Shown: one piece after another, positions 34,817 through 44,450 of the stretch
How the letters are laid out: every line of letters starts with the position of its first letter
Numbering within the stretch: position 1 is the stretch's first letter
NCBI RefSeq assembly: GCF_001509835.1
Contig: NZ_JXTJ01000008.1
Coordinates: forward strand, 496,001-560,000
From: Allobosea sp. WAO
GTDB taxonomy: Bacteria; Pseudomonadota; Alphaproteobacteria; Rhizobiales; Beijerinckiaceae
DNA: 64,000 nucleotides
Direction of reading: 5' to 3'
Made by a program: the position numbers and the translations under genes
Notes under the pieces: generated by a model
Told to the model about the DNA's origin: nothing
The model's input: the letters and a program-made list of their open reading frames with translations, nothing else
Database searches by the model: none

Positions 34817-35800
34817 TCATGCGTGGACTGCCATTCTTGCCGCCTGTCTGAACTCTCCCGGAGGCATGCCGAACTCGCGCCGAAACATGCGGTTGAAGTT
34901 GGCCTGATCCAGGAAGCCCGATCGAAACGCGACCGTGCCGATCGTCGCCGCAGGCTCGTTCAGCAGGAGCATGCGGGCATGTTGCAGCCTCGCCGCCCAG
35001 ATCGTCGCCGATACGCTCCTGGGCTGATGCTCGAAGGCGCGATAAAGCGAGGCGCGCGAACAACCCAGAGAAACGGCCAGAGCCTCGACGCAGAATTCCG
35101 GGTCGGTGCAGTGTTCCGCAATCATCTGGCGTGTCGCGGCCAGCAATGTCGGCTGATCGCCTTCCAGATGGCGCGCCTTGTCGGCCGAAAGTGCCAAGCG
35201 TGCGAATTGTATCGCGATATCGACGGCGGCGCCTTGTTCTTCAGGCGACAGCTCGGGTGCTTCGTTCGCGAGCGTGCGCAAATGGGAGGACAGCAGCCTG
35301 ACTGCGCCCTGGGGAGCCAGGCACCCGACATTCAGCGGGCCGGCACTGCGTTCGAAGACCACGCCGACTTCGCGGTGCTTCCGCCAGTGCGCAGTGACGG
35401 GCCGGGCGAAATCGGTCACATACACGTCGCCAGCCTGCAGCTGCACGCGCCGATCCCCGAAGCTTACTTCCGATCGCCCTTCGACGACCAACCCGACATA
35501 GATTTCGACGCCGCTATCGGCGCGGCATCGCCGCTCCGAGCGTTCGACACGGATCGCGGTCGAGAAGTGATCCCAGAACTCACCTGCGTCACCTTTCATC
35601 CGCCGCAGGGTCGCATGAAAGGCGAACGCGTCCTCATCGCGACCGGCGATCTCCATGCGCTTCAGCACGGTTTGCGACCAGAAATCGAGCCGGTCGCTCG
35701 GCCGCAGTCCGTCAGTGGCGATCTCCATCATGCCGAGCATGCTCTCCGGTAGAAGGCCGTCAGCGGTACGAGGTGCCAAGTGCACTGGGCCGAAGCGCAC
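34817..35800 (-). CDS. AraC-family transcriptional regulator
   Basis: 327 residues. The N-terminal half is an AraC-binding-like domain (FWSQTVLKRMEIAGRDEDAF, YVTDFARPVTAHW). The C-terminal DNA-binding domain has two helix-turn-helix units: VEALAVSLGCSRASLYRAFE and IGTVAFRSGFLDQANFNRMF, ending REFGMPPGEFRQAAR. Targets are not evident; the nearest candidates are the peptide-transporter operon (convergent) and the secreted protein/autotransporter genes (divergent). The 128-base divergent gap favours the latter. Confidence 0.92.
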   Translation of the reverse strand: MRFGPVHLAPRTADGLLPESMLGMMEIATDGLRPSDRLDFWSQTVLKRMEIAGRDEDAFAFHATLRRMKGDAGEFWDHFSTAIRVERSERRCRADSGVEIYVGLVVEGRSEVSFGDRRVQLQAGDVYVTDFARPVTAHWRKHREVGVVFERSAGPLNVGCLAPQGAVRLLSSHLRTLANEAPELSPEEQGAAVDIAIQFARLALSADKARHLEGDQPTLLAATRQMIAEHCTDPEFCVEALAVSLGCSRASLYRAFEHQPRSVSATIWAARLQHARMLLLNEPAATIGTVAFRSGFLDQANFNRMFRREFGMPPGEFRQAARMAVHA

Positions 35801-35928
35801 CCGAATCGAACTCTGGAATGGGCAACCAGCGAGCGAACTGAGACAGCCTTGCCCAGTTGAGACGTCCGGACAAGACAGGGCGAGACGCTACGCCTAACGA
35901 GATGTTGCCCAAGCGATCCAGAAGGTAG

Positions 35929-36741
35929 GTGCCCCTCCTGGAGAGATCATCCTTGCCTGGCCCACGCCGCTTGCCCGGAGCTGCATCTGTCCGGTTCGTG
36001 CGACATCTCGCAATCGTCGCCCTGACCGCTCCCGCGCCTTGGCTCGCGCCGACCGCCGCGCTTGCCCAATGGGAGCGAGGGGCCTCCTACGCCGGCGTCT
36101 GGTCCGTGCGTTTCACCGACTCCTTCGGCTCCCGGCAAAGTTGCAGCGTCGAATTATCGGCGGCCGGCAGCATCATGGGGGCGTATCGCGCAAACCCTCG
36201 CGGCTGCGGCTCCGCCCTGGTCGCCGTGTCGCGCTGGCAGCCGCGGCGGGGCGGCATCTCGCTGGACGACATCTCCGGCCGGCCGCTGATCACGCTCAGG
36301 GCCGGATGGGACGGGCTTTCCGGTACCGATGAGGCCGGCCGGCCGATCCGGCTGGTCGCTGGCGGCGGGCAGCGCGGCTCCGGGTTCGAGCCATCCTTCG
36401 ACCAGCACACTGCGCCGTCACGGGGCTGCTCGGTCTATTACGGGCAATCCGAGCGCTGTGCCGAAGCGCGGGACATCGTGGCACCGCGGCTCGCGCCTGG
36501 GCAGTCCACCACGGTCAGGATCGTCTACCCCGCCAATCTGCGCCAGTTCCCCTCGCTCGGAGCGCGGTCCCTTGCGCTCATCCCCGTGAACACCTGCGTC
36601 ACGGCCGACTCCTGTGCACGGCAGGACGACGGCGCCGAATGGTGCCGCATCAGCCATGCCGGCCGCACGGGCTACGTCGTCAAGCTCTTCGCGCGCGATG
36701 GGCGGCGCCAGATTCTCTACTCTAACCAGTGCGGGCCCTGA
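35929..36741 (+). CDS. Secreted protein, AprI/Inh-inhibitor-like with a possible C-terminal SH3-like part
   Basis: 270 residues from GTG 35929, with GAAGG a few bases upstream; shorter starts are possible. A signal region (HLAIVALTAPAPWLAPTAALA) ends at AQW. Residues about 50-120 (YAGVWSVRFTDSFGSRQSCS, AYRANPRGCGSA) look like the small lipocalin-type fold of AprI/Inh metalloprotease inhibitors, with a Cys pair. The C-terminal segment (WCRISHAGRTGYVVKLFARD) recalls bacterial SH3 domains. Further cysteines at CSVYYGQSERC, TCVTADSC and NQC suggest disulfides. It sits 13 bases before the autotransporter gene and is probably cotranscribed. The function is inferred. Confidence 0.6.
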   Translation: MPLLERSSLPGPRRLPGAASVRFVRHLAIVALTAPAPWLAPTAALAQWERGASYAGVWSVRFTDSFGSRQSCSVELSAAGSIMGAYRANPRGCGSALVAVSRWQPRRGGISLDDISGRPLITLRAGWDGLSGTDEAGRPIRLVAGGGQRGSGFEPSFDQHTAPSRGCSVYYGQSERCAEARDIVAPRLAPGQSTTVRIVYPANLRQFPSLGARSLALIPVNTCVTADSCARQDDGAEWCRISHAGRTGYVVKLFARDGRRQILYSNQCGP

Positions 36742-36754
36742 TGAGACCCGTCGC

Positions 36755-39700
36755 ATGAGCAAGAGCGGAACGAGCAAGCAACGCTATACGGCCACGGTCG
36801 CGTGGCGCTGCATCGCCCTGGCGATCGCCGGTCCTTTGGCACTGGCGCCGCGCACCGCCCATGCCCAGTTCTTCGATGCGCCCGGGCCCGGCGAGATCGA
36901 CGAACCGTTTCGCCCAGGGGGCAGGCAGGTCGTTTCCGGGGACCTCACCTCGGCACAGAGCAAGCCAGCGCTGAGCATGAGGTCCGTGGGCGGCAGCGAT
37001 ATCGGCCCCTATGGTGATGGCAGCCGCAGCGAGAACATGCTGCTCACATTCCGATCGGGTACGCTTTCGCTGTCCGGAGACGACGGCGTCGGCATCTTGG
37101 TCGAGACCAAGGGGGGCGATGGCCGCAGCATTCCGCGCGGCACGCGCGAGCCCGGCGGTTCCGGCGGCCGCGGCGGCGACATCGACATCCTGCTCGAGCC
37201 AGCCGCGACGATTCGGACATCGGGCCGATCCGCCCATGGCGTGCAGGCCGTCAGCACGGGCGGCGACGGCGGCAATGGCGGCGATGGCCGCGTGTTCGGC
37301 CCGACCGGCAAGCCAGGCGGGGACGGCGGCGCGGCCGGACACATCACGATCGTTAATCGCGGGACGATTGTGACGTCCGGAGAAGGTGCCTTTGGCCTCT
37401 ATGCCCGCAATGCCGGCGGACGAGGCGGAAATGGTGGCGACGACAAGGGCATCGTCTTTTCGCGCGGCGGCAAGGCCGGGGAGGCCGGCGGCCAGTTCGA
37501 GATCACGGTGGACAACAGCGGCTCCATCACGACCTCCGGTGACCACGGCATCGGCATCTTCGCGAAGAGCCTTGGTGGCGGCGGCGGCGATGGTGGCGAT
37601 GCCAAGGGCGGCCTGGTCTCGATCGGCGGCCGCGGCGGCAACTCCGGCGACGGCGGCGATATCATCGTCACCAACAGCCGCAGCGTCCTGACCTCGGGCC
37701 GGTTCGCTGCCGGGCTTTCGCTGGAGACGACAGGCGGCGGCGGGAGCGCCGGCGGCTCGGCCCTCGCCGCGACGCCAGGCCTCTTCAACGTCGCCGTCGG
37801 CGGCGACGCCGGCAGCAATGGTGACGGCGGACAGATCAAAGCGATCAATGGCGGCACGATCATCACGCGCGGCGAGCTGTCGCCGGCGATCAAGGCCGCC
37901 AGCACCGGCGGCGGCGGCGGCACGGCCGGTACCGCCAATGTGATCGGCTCGATCAATCTCTTTTCGCTCGGCCTCGGCGGCAGCGCCGGCGATGGCGGCA
38001 GGGGCGGCAGGGTCGAGGTCAACAACAACGGCAGGCTGGAGACGCACGAGGCGCAATCCGAGGGCATTCTGGCGGTCAGCACCGGCGGCGGCGGCGGACA
38101 GGGCGGCGCGGCGAAGGTGCTCGGCATCGTAAGCGTGCTCAAGCTGGGGATCGGCGGTGCGGGCGGGGCCGGCGGCGATGGCGGCGCCGTCACAGTCGCC
38201 AATGGCGGTCAGATCGTGACCAAGGGCGCGCAATCCGCGGCGATCTCGGCCCTGAGCGTCGGTGGTGGCGGCGGGCATGGCGGCGCTGCCGATGTCATTT
38301 CCGTGTCGCCGACGGCAAACATCTCGCTTGCGATCGGCGCGACCGGCGGAGCCGGTGGCAATGGCGGTGCGGTCCATGTGCACAATGGCGACGCCGGGAC
38401 GATCGTCACGGAGAAGGCCGGCTCGTCCGGCATCAAGGCGCAGAGCATCGGCCAGGGCGGCGGCAATGGCAGCATGGCGAGCAGCAGTGCGCTGACGATC
38501 GGCCTCGCGCCGTCGACAGACCCGATTTCTGCCGTCAGCTTCAACATGGCGCTCGGTGGCTCCGGCGCAGCCGGCGGCGGTGGCGGGCCGGTCACGGTCG
38601 GCAATACCGGCGCGATCACCACGGGCGGGGCGTTCGCCGACGGCATCTTCGCGCAGAGCGCCGGCGGTGGCGGCGGCGAAGGCGGCTTCGCGCTGACGCG
38701 CAGCCTGACCATCGCGGCCGGCCACGCCGTCACGATCGCATCGACCATAGGCGGGAAGGGCGGCATCGGCGGCCGCGGCAGCGGTGTGCTTGTCGAAAGC
38801 AGTGGCAGGATCACGACGACGGGCGACAGCGCCATGGGCATCCTCGCCCAGAGCGTCGGCGGCGGCGGCGGCAAGGGCGGCGGTGTCTTCACCAGCATGG
38901 GAGCGAGCTATTCGAGCATCGCGGAGCGCTGGACCAACCCGACGCAGGTGACCGCCCATTCGATCGCGCTCAGCATCGCCGTCGGTGGCGAAGGCGGCAT
39001 CGGCAATGCCGGCGACAACGTCATCGTCAGGAATGCGGGGGCGATCTCGACCAGCGGCGCAAACGCCTTCGGCATCGTCGCGCAGAGCATCGGCGGCGGC
39101 GGCGGCATGGGCGGCAACAGTCAGACTTTGACCGGTGGAAGCGCCACGGTCACCGCCAATGTCACGGTCGGCGGCAAGGGCGGCGCCGGCAATCACGGCG
39201 GCAAGGTCGATGTCAGCAATACCGGCGATATCACAACCAAGGGCTCGGGATCGGCGGCGCTCTTCGCGCAGAGCGTCGGCGGCGGCGGGGGGCATGGCGG
39301 CAGCGCGAGCACGCTGTCGCACGAGGTCTATGACGCGGCCTTCGCGGCCGGGGGCAATGTCAACGGCATCGCCTCGCTGTGGCAGGCGCTGCGCCAGGCC
39401 AAGGGGGATCCCGACTTTCTGAAGTCATGGGGACAGAAGAAGTGGGACATTTCCGCCTCGGTCAGCACCGGGATTGCGCTGGGCGGCAACGGTCTGGGCG
39501 GCGGCGATGGTGGCGACGTCAAGGTCGAGAACACCAAATCCCTGCAGACCGAGGGCGAGCGCTCGCCCGGCATCTTCGCGCAGAGCGTCGGTGGCGGCGG
39601 CGGCAATGCCGGCGCCGTCAAGAATGACGAAGAAGAGAACAAGATCGCGAACATCGCCGGATTGATCGCCAAGGTCGTGGAACTCGGGCTGGGTGCAAAG

Positions 39701-42700
39701 GCCTTCAGCGCATTCAAGGCGCTGGATCTGAGCTTCTCCACCAACATCAATGTCGGCGGCCAGGGCGGCAGCGGCGGCTCCGGCGGCGTCGTCGCCGTCA
39801 ACAATCGCGGTACGATCAGCACCAAATCGGCGGAGTCGCCGGGCATACTGGCGCAGAGCATCGGCGGCGGCGGCGGCAATGGCGGCCAGATCGGCCAGGA
39901 AGCAGAGGCCCCTCCCGCATTCAGCCTGCCCTCGGTCCTCGACCTGCTGCCGCTCTCGCCCAGCGGCAATGTCACGATCGGCGTCGGCGGCAAGGGCGGC
40001 GCCAATGGCAGCGGCAGCGTGGTCATCGTCTCCAATAGCGGCACGATCGCGACGGCGGGCGCGAGTTCCGAGGGCATCCTGGCGCAGAGCATCGGCGGTG
40101 GCGGCGGCAATGGCGGCAGCAGCAACAGCGCCGTCGGCTCGGCCAACCTCAACCTGGCAATCGATATCGGCGGCAGGGGCGGCGCTGCGGGCATGGGCAG
40201 CTTCGTCGCCGTCCATCACGAGGGCGGTGCGATCTCGACCTCCGGGGCGAATTCGGCGGGTATCGTCGCGCAGAGCGTCGGTGGCGGCGGCGGTCGAAGC
40301 GCCGCCAGCACGATCGGCGGCGGGTTGGCGATCGAACATCTGACGCACAAATCGCAGGTGAAGGCCGGCACGGCGGGCAGCGGTGGCGGCCTTGGCGGTC
40401 CCGTCCAGGTCATTGCCAAAGGCGCGGTCACGACCAAAGGCGAGCAATCGGCCGGCATCGTCGCGCAGAGCATCGGCGGCGGCGGCGGCCTCGTGACCCT
40501 TCAGGTGGTGCTGGACGAGAAAACGCTGCGGCCCGAACTCCCGGCTCCGACCCGGACGACCGATACCACGCTCGTCCTGGGAGCGAGCGGTGGCATCCAG
40601 GGCGATGGCGGCGAGGTCAGGGTCAACCTCGAGGGCGCCTTGCAGACGTCGGGCGTCAATGCCTTCGGCGTGCTGGCGCAGGGCATCGGCGGTGGCGGCG
40701 GGTTTGTTGCCGCCCCGGCGAGCGAGGTCGAAAACGGGCCGCTGAGGGTGACATTGGGGGCTAGCGACGGAGCGACGGGCCATGGCGGCGCCGTCAACGT
40801 CCAGGTCGGCACGATCACGACCAGCGGCCGAAACGCCCATGGCATCGTCGCACAGAGCATCGGCGCTGGTGGTGGCGTTGCCGGCTTGACGACGAGCGCC
40901 GGCAAGGTCTCGCTCGACAGAGCTTCGAAAGGCGGCTTCGGCGATGCGCGTAGCGTCAGCGTCGGGGTCGCCGGCAAGGTGAGCACGACCGGCGACGGCG
41001 CCATCGGCGTCCTCGCCCAGGCGATCGGCGGTGGTGGTGGCCTGACCGGCGATGCGGCCTCGGTTCGCTACGGGCCCGGCCTCGTCAGGGACAGCAGCTT
41101 CGTCGGCGGGGCCGGCGAAGGCGGCGACATCGCGATCCGCGTCAATGGCGAGGTCGGCACGGCGGGTGCAAACGCACCGGCCATCCTGGCGATGAGCCTC
41201 GGCAGCGGCGCCGTCTTCTCCGATCAGGGCATCATGCTGATGCGGCCCTGGGAGGCCGCAGGCAACAGCGGCAGGCTGATCGACATCTCCGTCGGCGACA
41301 ATGGCAAGGTCTCCGCCACTGGGGCTGGCTCACCGGGCATCTATGCGGTCAGCATGGGAAATTCCGGCGCAGGCGTGGGCGGCAATCATCGCGGCGAAGA
41401 GATCAGGATCAATATCGGTGCCCGCGCCAGCGTCAGTGGCGGCACTGGTGATCAGGCTGCGGGTATCGCGACCATTACCCCGGCTCTGACGGTGATCACG
41501 AACGCCGGCACGGTCTCCGCGCTCGGTGGTCTCGCCATCCAGACGGCAAATCGGGCCCGCATCGAGAACAGCGGTACGGTCGTCGGCAATGTCCTGCTCG
41601 GTGCGGGCAGCACGTTCGAAAATCGGGAACCCGGCCGTCTGCACAGCGGCACGACCTTGCGCATGGCGACGCTGAACAATGCCGGCATCCTCAATCCCGG
41701 CGGCGAGAATGCGCTCGGCGCAACGAGCTTCTCTTTCGTCCGGACCGCCCTGGACGGTTCCCTGCAACAGAGCGCCACCGGGCGTTACGCGGTGGACCTC
41801 GACTACTACGACCGCAAAGGGGATTTTCTCTCGGTTAGCGCCCCTTCGCGCTTCGACGGCAAGGTGAAGCCGCTTCCGCTGCGGGCGCTGCGCGACATTC
41901 CGCTGGAGATCGCGAGGTTCGAGCAGCCCTTGTCGAGCTACGGCGCCGTTATCGACGACCGCTCGCCCGTGTTCCATTACGACCTCAAGCAATCGGGCCA
42001 GCAGAGTGTGACCATCGCGATGGGCGCGAAATTCGCTCCTGACGGTCTCGCACTGGCGAAGGACCAGGCGGCAACGGCGAACTATCTCCAGCAGGTCTGG
42101 GACCAGCAGGGCCCCGACAGCCCCGCGGACGGCGCGCGCGAGACCGCATCGCGCATCTTCGGGCATCTCAGCCGCGTGCAAAGCCAGGAAGCGTATCTCG
42201 GCGCGCTCAAGGAGATCAGCAACGATGCGACAGGCGCCCGCGGCGCCGCGATGGCAAATGAAGCGAGGGCCTTCGCAGAGAGGCTGAACAGCTGTCCGGC
42301 CTTCGTCAGCGCCGATGCCAGCATGCGAGAGGTCGACTGCGTCTGGGGTCGTTCGATCGCGACGCGGATCGATCGAAGCGGCTCGATCGACGACAGCGGC
42401 TATCGCACGAAGCAACTGACCTTGCAGGTTGGTGGGCAGAAGCAGGTTTCTCCCGGCTGGTTCCTCGGCGGCTCGCTCGGCTACAGCGCGGCTCATACGA
42501 CGACCAGCTACGACGATGTCGATATCCGCTCGCAGGGCGTCATGGCCGGAGCGGTCCTGAAGCGCGAAATCGGCCCATGGCTGCTCTCGGCCTCGCTGCT
42601 CGCCGGGTATGATACTGCGGATCTGAAGCGTGATGTCTTGCTCGGCAGTTACTTTGCGCGCGCTTCGGGCACCGCCCACGCTTTGCAGCTCGGCGGCAAG

Positions 42701-43168
42701 CTGCGCGCCTCCTATCAGTTCACCTTCGGCAACTGGTATCTCAAGCCGATGGCCGATCTCGATCTGCATTTCATCAAGCAATACGGCTACCGCGAGCGCG
42801 GCGCGGGACTTTTCGACCTCGTGACGCTCGATCAAAGCCGCCTCGGCGCCACGCTCTCCCCGGCGCTGGAGATTGGAACACGCCTCGAGATCGCGGGCAT
42901 GGCTACGCGCGCCTATCTGAACGCCGGCGCCAGCTTCGCAAGTCAGGACGGCTGGCAGCAGCGGCAGCGTTTCAGCGCGCTCGGGAGCGGCGATGGTTCT
43001 CCCAGCTTCAAATCCGAGACGGGCATGCCGCGGGCCTACGGCAACGCGCGAGCCGGCATCGATCTCGTGACGAAATCCGGCTGGGAGCTCAGGGCGGAAT
43101 ATGGCCTGCGTGCCGCCAGCGGCTATCGTGAGCAGAGCGCCGAACTCCGCGCCGCTTTTCGCTTCTGA
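36755..43168 (+). CDS. Giant Gly-rich autotransporter (type V secretion) protein
   Basis: 2137 residues from ATG 36755; a longer frame upstream overlaps the previous gene. A long signal peptide (WRCIALAIAGPLALAPRTAHA) is followed by a passenger of about 21 degenerate repeats, each centred on a block such as AQSIGGGGGNGG with a preceding TSG..A.GI turn (residues about 160-1550). This should form a long beta-helix. The passenger then loses Gly richness (ENSGTVVGNVLLGAGSTFEN). The last 280 residues form an autotransporter beta-barrel (CVWGRSIATRIDR, GGSLGYSAAH) ending in AAFRF, the terminal Phe used for BAM recognition. It is surface-exposed, a probable adhesin. No protease or lipase motif was noticed. 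Confidence 0.92.
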   Translation: MSKSGTSKQRYTATVAWRCIALAIAGPLALAPRTAHAQFFDAPGPGEIDEPFRPGGRQVVSGDLTSAQSKPALSMRSVGGSDIGPYGDGSRSENMLLTFRSGTLSLSGDDGVGILVETKGGDGRSIPRGTREPGGSGGRGGDIDILLEPAATIRTSGRSAHGVQAVSTGGDGGNGGDGRVFGPTGKPGGDGGAAGHITIVNRGTIVTSGEGAFGLYARNAGGRGGNGGDDKGIVFSRGGKAGEAGGQFEITVDNSGSITTSGDHGIGIFAKSLGGGGGDGGDAKGGLVSIGGRGGNSGDGGDIIVTNSRSVLTSGRFAAGLSLETTGGGGSAGGSALAATPGLFNVAVGGDAGSNGDGGQIKAINGGTIITRGELSPAIKAASTGGGGGTAGTANVIGSINLFSLGLGGSAGDGGRGGRVEVNNNGRLETHEAQSEGILAVSTGGGGGQGGAAKVLGIVSVLKLGIGGAGGAGGDGGAVTVANGGQIVTKGAQSAAISALSVGGGGGHGGAADVISVSPTANISLAIGATGGAGGNGGAVHVHNGDAGTIVTEKAGSSGIKAQSIGQGGGNGSMASSSALTIGLAPSTDPISAVSFNMALGGSGAAGGGGGPVTVGNTGAITTGGAFADGIFAQSAGGGGGEGGFALTRSLTIAAGHAVTIASTIGGKGGIGGRGSGVLVESSGRITTTGDSAMGILAQSVGGGGGKGGGVFTSMGASYSSIAERWTNPTQVTAHSIALSIAVGGEGGIGNAGDNVIVRNAGAISTSGANAFGIVAQSIGGGGGMGGNSQTLTGGSATVTANVTVGGKGGAGNHGGKVDVSNTGDITTKGSGSAALFAQSVGGGGGHGGSASTLSHEVYDAAFAAGGNVNGIASLWQALRQAKGDPDFLKSWGQKKWDISASVSTGIALGGNGLGGGDGGDVKVENTKSLQTEGERSPGIFAQSVGGGGGNAGAVKNDEEENKIANIAGLIAKVVELGLGAKAFSAFKALDLSFSTNINVGGQGGSGGSGGVVAVNNRGTISTKSAESPGILAQSIGGGGGNGGQIGQEAEAPPAFSLPSVLDLLPLSPSGNVTIGVGGKGGANGSGSVVIVSNSGTIATAGASSEGILAQSIGGGGGNGGSSNSAVGSANLNLAIDIGGRGGAAGMGSFVAVHHEGGAISTSGANSAGIVAQSVGGGGGRSAASTIGGGLAIEHLTHKSQVKAGTAGSGGGLGGPVQVIAKGAVTTKGEQSAGIVAQSIGGGGGLVTLQVVLDEKTLRPELPAPTRTTDTTLVLGASGGIQGDGGEVRVNLEGALQTSGVNAFGVLAQGIGGGGGFVAAPASEVENGPLRVTLGASDGATGHGGAVNVQVGTITTSGRNAHGIVAQSIGAGGGVAGLTTSAGKVSLDRASKGGFGDARSVSVGVAGKVSTTGDGAIGVLAQAIGGGGGLTGDAASVRYGPGLVRDSSFVGGAGEGGDIAIRVNGEVGTAGANAPAILAMSLGSGAVFSDQGIMLMRPWEAAGNSGRLIDISVGDNGKVSATGAGSPGIYAVSMGNSGAGVGGNHRGEEIRINIGARASVSGGTGDQAAGIATITPALTVITNAGTVSALGGLAIQTANRARIENSGTVVGNVLLGAGSTFENREPGRLHSGTTLRMATLNNAGILNPGGENALGATSFSFVRTALDGSLQQSATGRYAVDLDYYDRKGDFLSVSAPSRFDGKVKPLPLRALRDIPLEIARFEQPLSSYGAVIDDRSPVFHYDLKQSGQQSVTIAMGAKFAPDGLALAKDQAATANYLQQVWDQQGPDSPADGARETASRIFGHLSRVQSQEAYLGALKEISNDATGARGAAMANEARAFAERLNSCPAFVSADASMREVDCVWGRSIATRIDRSGSIDDSGYRTKQLTLQVGGQKQVSPGWFLGGSLGYSAAHTTTSYDDVDIRSQGVMAGAVLKREIGPWLLSASLLAGYDTADLKRDVLLGSYFARASGTAHALQLGGKLRASYQFTFGNWYLKPMADLDLHFIKQYGYRERGAGLFDLVTLDQSRLGATLSPALEIGTRLEIAGMATRAYLNAGASFASQDGWQQRQRFSALGSGDGSPSFKSETGMPRAYGNARAGIDLVTKSGWELRAEYGLRAASGYREQSAELRAAFRF
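37240..41400 (+). repeat. Tandem degenerate coding repeat in autotransporter passenger
   Basis: About 21 units, mostly 180-260 bases apart. Each contains a GC-rich core encoding AQS(I/V/A)GGGGG or a relative. Units in the middle are the most alike: for example the cores at about 39847 and 40080 match nearly base for base (CTGGCGCAGAGCATCGGCGG). Early units vary (LETTGGGG, AASTGGGG, AVSTGGGG) and the last ones lose the Gly run (AMSLGSG, AVSMGNS), suggesting expansion from the centre. Confidence 0.75.
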
Positions 43169-43378
43169 GCGATATGCGGCTCGTCGTTCTGGCTTTCTTC
43201 AATCGGGCTGCCGGCGAACGTTGAACGATGCGGCGAATTTTCGCCGGCACATGTCGCAAATGGTCGCGCGATGCACGGAAGTGAACACTCGCTTCTTCGG
43301 TTGCCGCGCGATGGCGAAAGATTGACCTCGGTGCCGAACCTTGATCACCTTGCCGAAGCAAACGAGATTTGAGCGAGC

Positions 43379-44278
43379 ATGGCCTTCTGCGTCTTCATCC
43401 ATCGGCAGGATTCGATCTACGACGACAGCCCGGCCGAGCGGTATCAGTTTCCGCGCCAATATCTCGGTCGCGTGCAATCCTGCGTAGGCAACTGGATAAT
43501 CTACTACGAGCCGACAAAGGTTGCCGGGACGCGCGGCTACTTCGCGGTGGCCAAAGTCCAGCAGGTGATTCCCGATCCGGCCACGCCGGGTATGTACATC
43601 GCCATCATCGAACCGGGCAGCTATCTCGACTTCGCCAATCCCGTACCTTTCGCCGATGATCAGGGCGTGATCGAGCGCGGCGTCCTGAACGAGGAGGGAC
43701 GCATCTCTGGCCGCGCTCAAGCGGCGGTTCGTCCGATTTCACCAGCCGACTTCAGCCGGATCATCAATCTGGGCCTGGACGACGAGGCTCCGCTGCTGCC
43801 GCGTGTCGATGAAAAGGCGGGGTCGGACGGCTTCGCGGAGGAGCAGGCTCCGTTTGTGTTCCAGCAGGATCGCGAGCGGACGAGTTTCCTTGCTTCGCGG
43901 ATCGTTCGCGACCGGGTGTTTCGCCGCGTCGTCCTGCGCGCTTACGACGAACGCTGCGCGATCACAGGCCTCAAGCTGATCAATGGTGGTGGCCGAGCCG
44001 AGGTCGCTGCAGCTCACATTCGTCCCGTTGAGAGGAGCGGGCCTGACATCATCAGCAACGGCATTGCCTTGTCAGGCACCGCTCACTGGATGTTCGATCG
44101 TGGTTTGATCAGTCTGTCTAACGACCTCGACATCCTGATCTCGCGGCAGACGAATGACGCCGACGGGATACGCAGCTTCATAAACAGGACAGGTCGAGCA
44201 CGACCACCGCTGCGAGCTCACGATCGTCCACATCCGCATTTCCTGCAGTGGCACCGAGAGAACTGTTTCAAACAGTGA
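43379..44278 (+). CDS. HNH endonuclease with separate N-terminal domain
   Basis: 299 residues. The C-terminal third is an HNH_2-type nuclease: RVFRRVVLRAYDERCAITG, then AAAHIRPVERSGPDIISNGIAL and HWMFDRGLISL supply His, Asn and His (quoted in parts at about residues 190-245). The N-terminal 120 residues are a compact beta-rich domain with YQFPRQYLGRV, NWIIYYEPTK and YFAVAKVQQV, which brings to mind PUA/EVE-like modified-base readers. It stands alone: no methyltransferase or partner is next to it. A modification-dependent nuclease role is plausible but unproven. Base composition is slightly lower in GC than the neighbours. Confidence 0.8.
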   Translation: MAFCVFIHRQDSIYDDSPAERYQFPRQYLGRVQSCVGNWIIYYEPTKVAGTRGYFAVAKVQQVIPDPATPGMYIAIIEPGSYLDFANPVPFADDQGVIERGVLNEEGRISGRAQAAVRPISPADFSRIINLGLDDEAPLLPRVDEKAGSDGFAEEQAPFVFQQDRERTSFLASRIVRDRVFRRVVLRAYDERCAITGLKLINGGGRAEVAAAHIRPVERSGPDIISNGIALSGTAHWMFDRGLISLSNDLDILISRQTNDADGIRSFINRTGRARPPLRAHDRPHPHFLQWHRENCFKQ

Positions 44279-44395
44279 GGGGTAGCGGGGGCGGACCAAG
44301 AGGGCCTGTTCGGCCTCGGATCGTACCTGCAACCCGCAGATGGCCACGACCGTTGGGGCTTTCGGAAATGACCCGGAACGTCGCTGACCAGAAAA

Positions 44396-44423
44396 GCAAA
44401 AAGCGCCGGGAAACCCGACGCTT
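44396..44423 (-). terminator. Rho-independent terminator of tRNA-Gly
   Basis: On the minus strand AAGCGTCGGG-TTT-CCCGGCGCTT forms a 10-bp stem with one G-T wobble, followed by TTTGCTTTTC. The wobble appears only in the minus-strand transcript (it would be C-A on the other), and the stem begins about 28 bases after the tRNA 3' end. Confidence 0.8.
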
Positions 44424-44450
44424 GCATGCTTCTCTTCATCAGAGATTGTC

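Noticed and set aside
36722-39322. An 866-residue open frame antisense to the autotransporter gene
   Set aside because: It is Ala/Asp/Arg-rich, mirrors the Gly-repeat coding strand and shows no domain. It is a by-product of high GC and repeat codons.
37240-41400. A CRISPR-like regular repeat
   Set aside because: The units keep the reading frame, vary gradually and encode Gly-rich beta-helix turns. There are no fixed-length spacers or cas genes.
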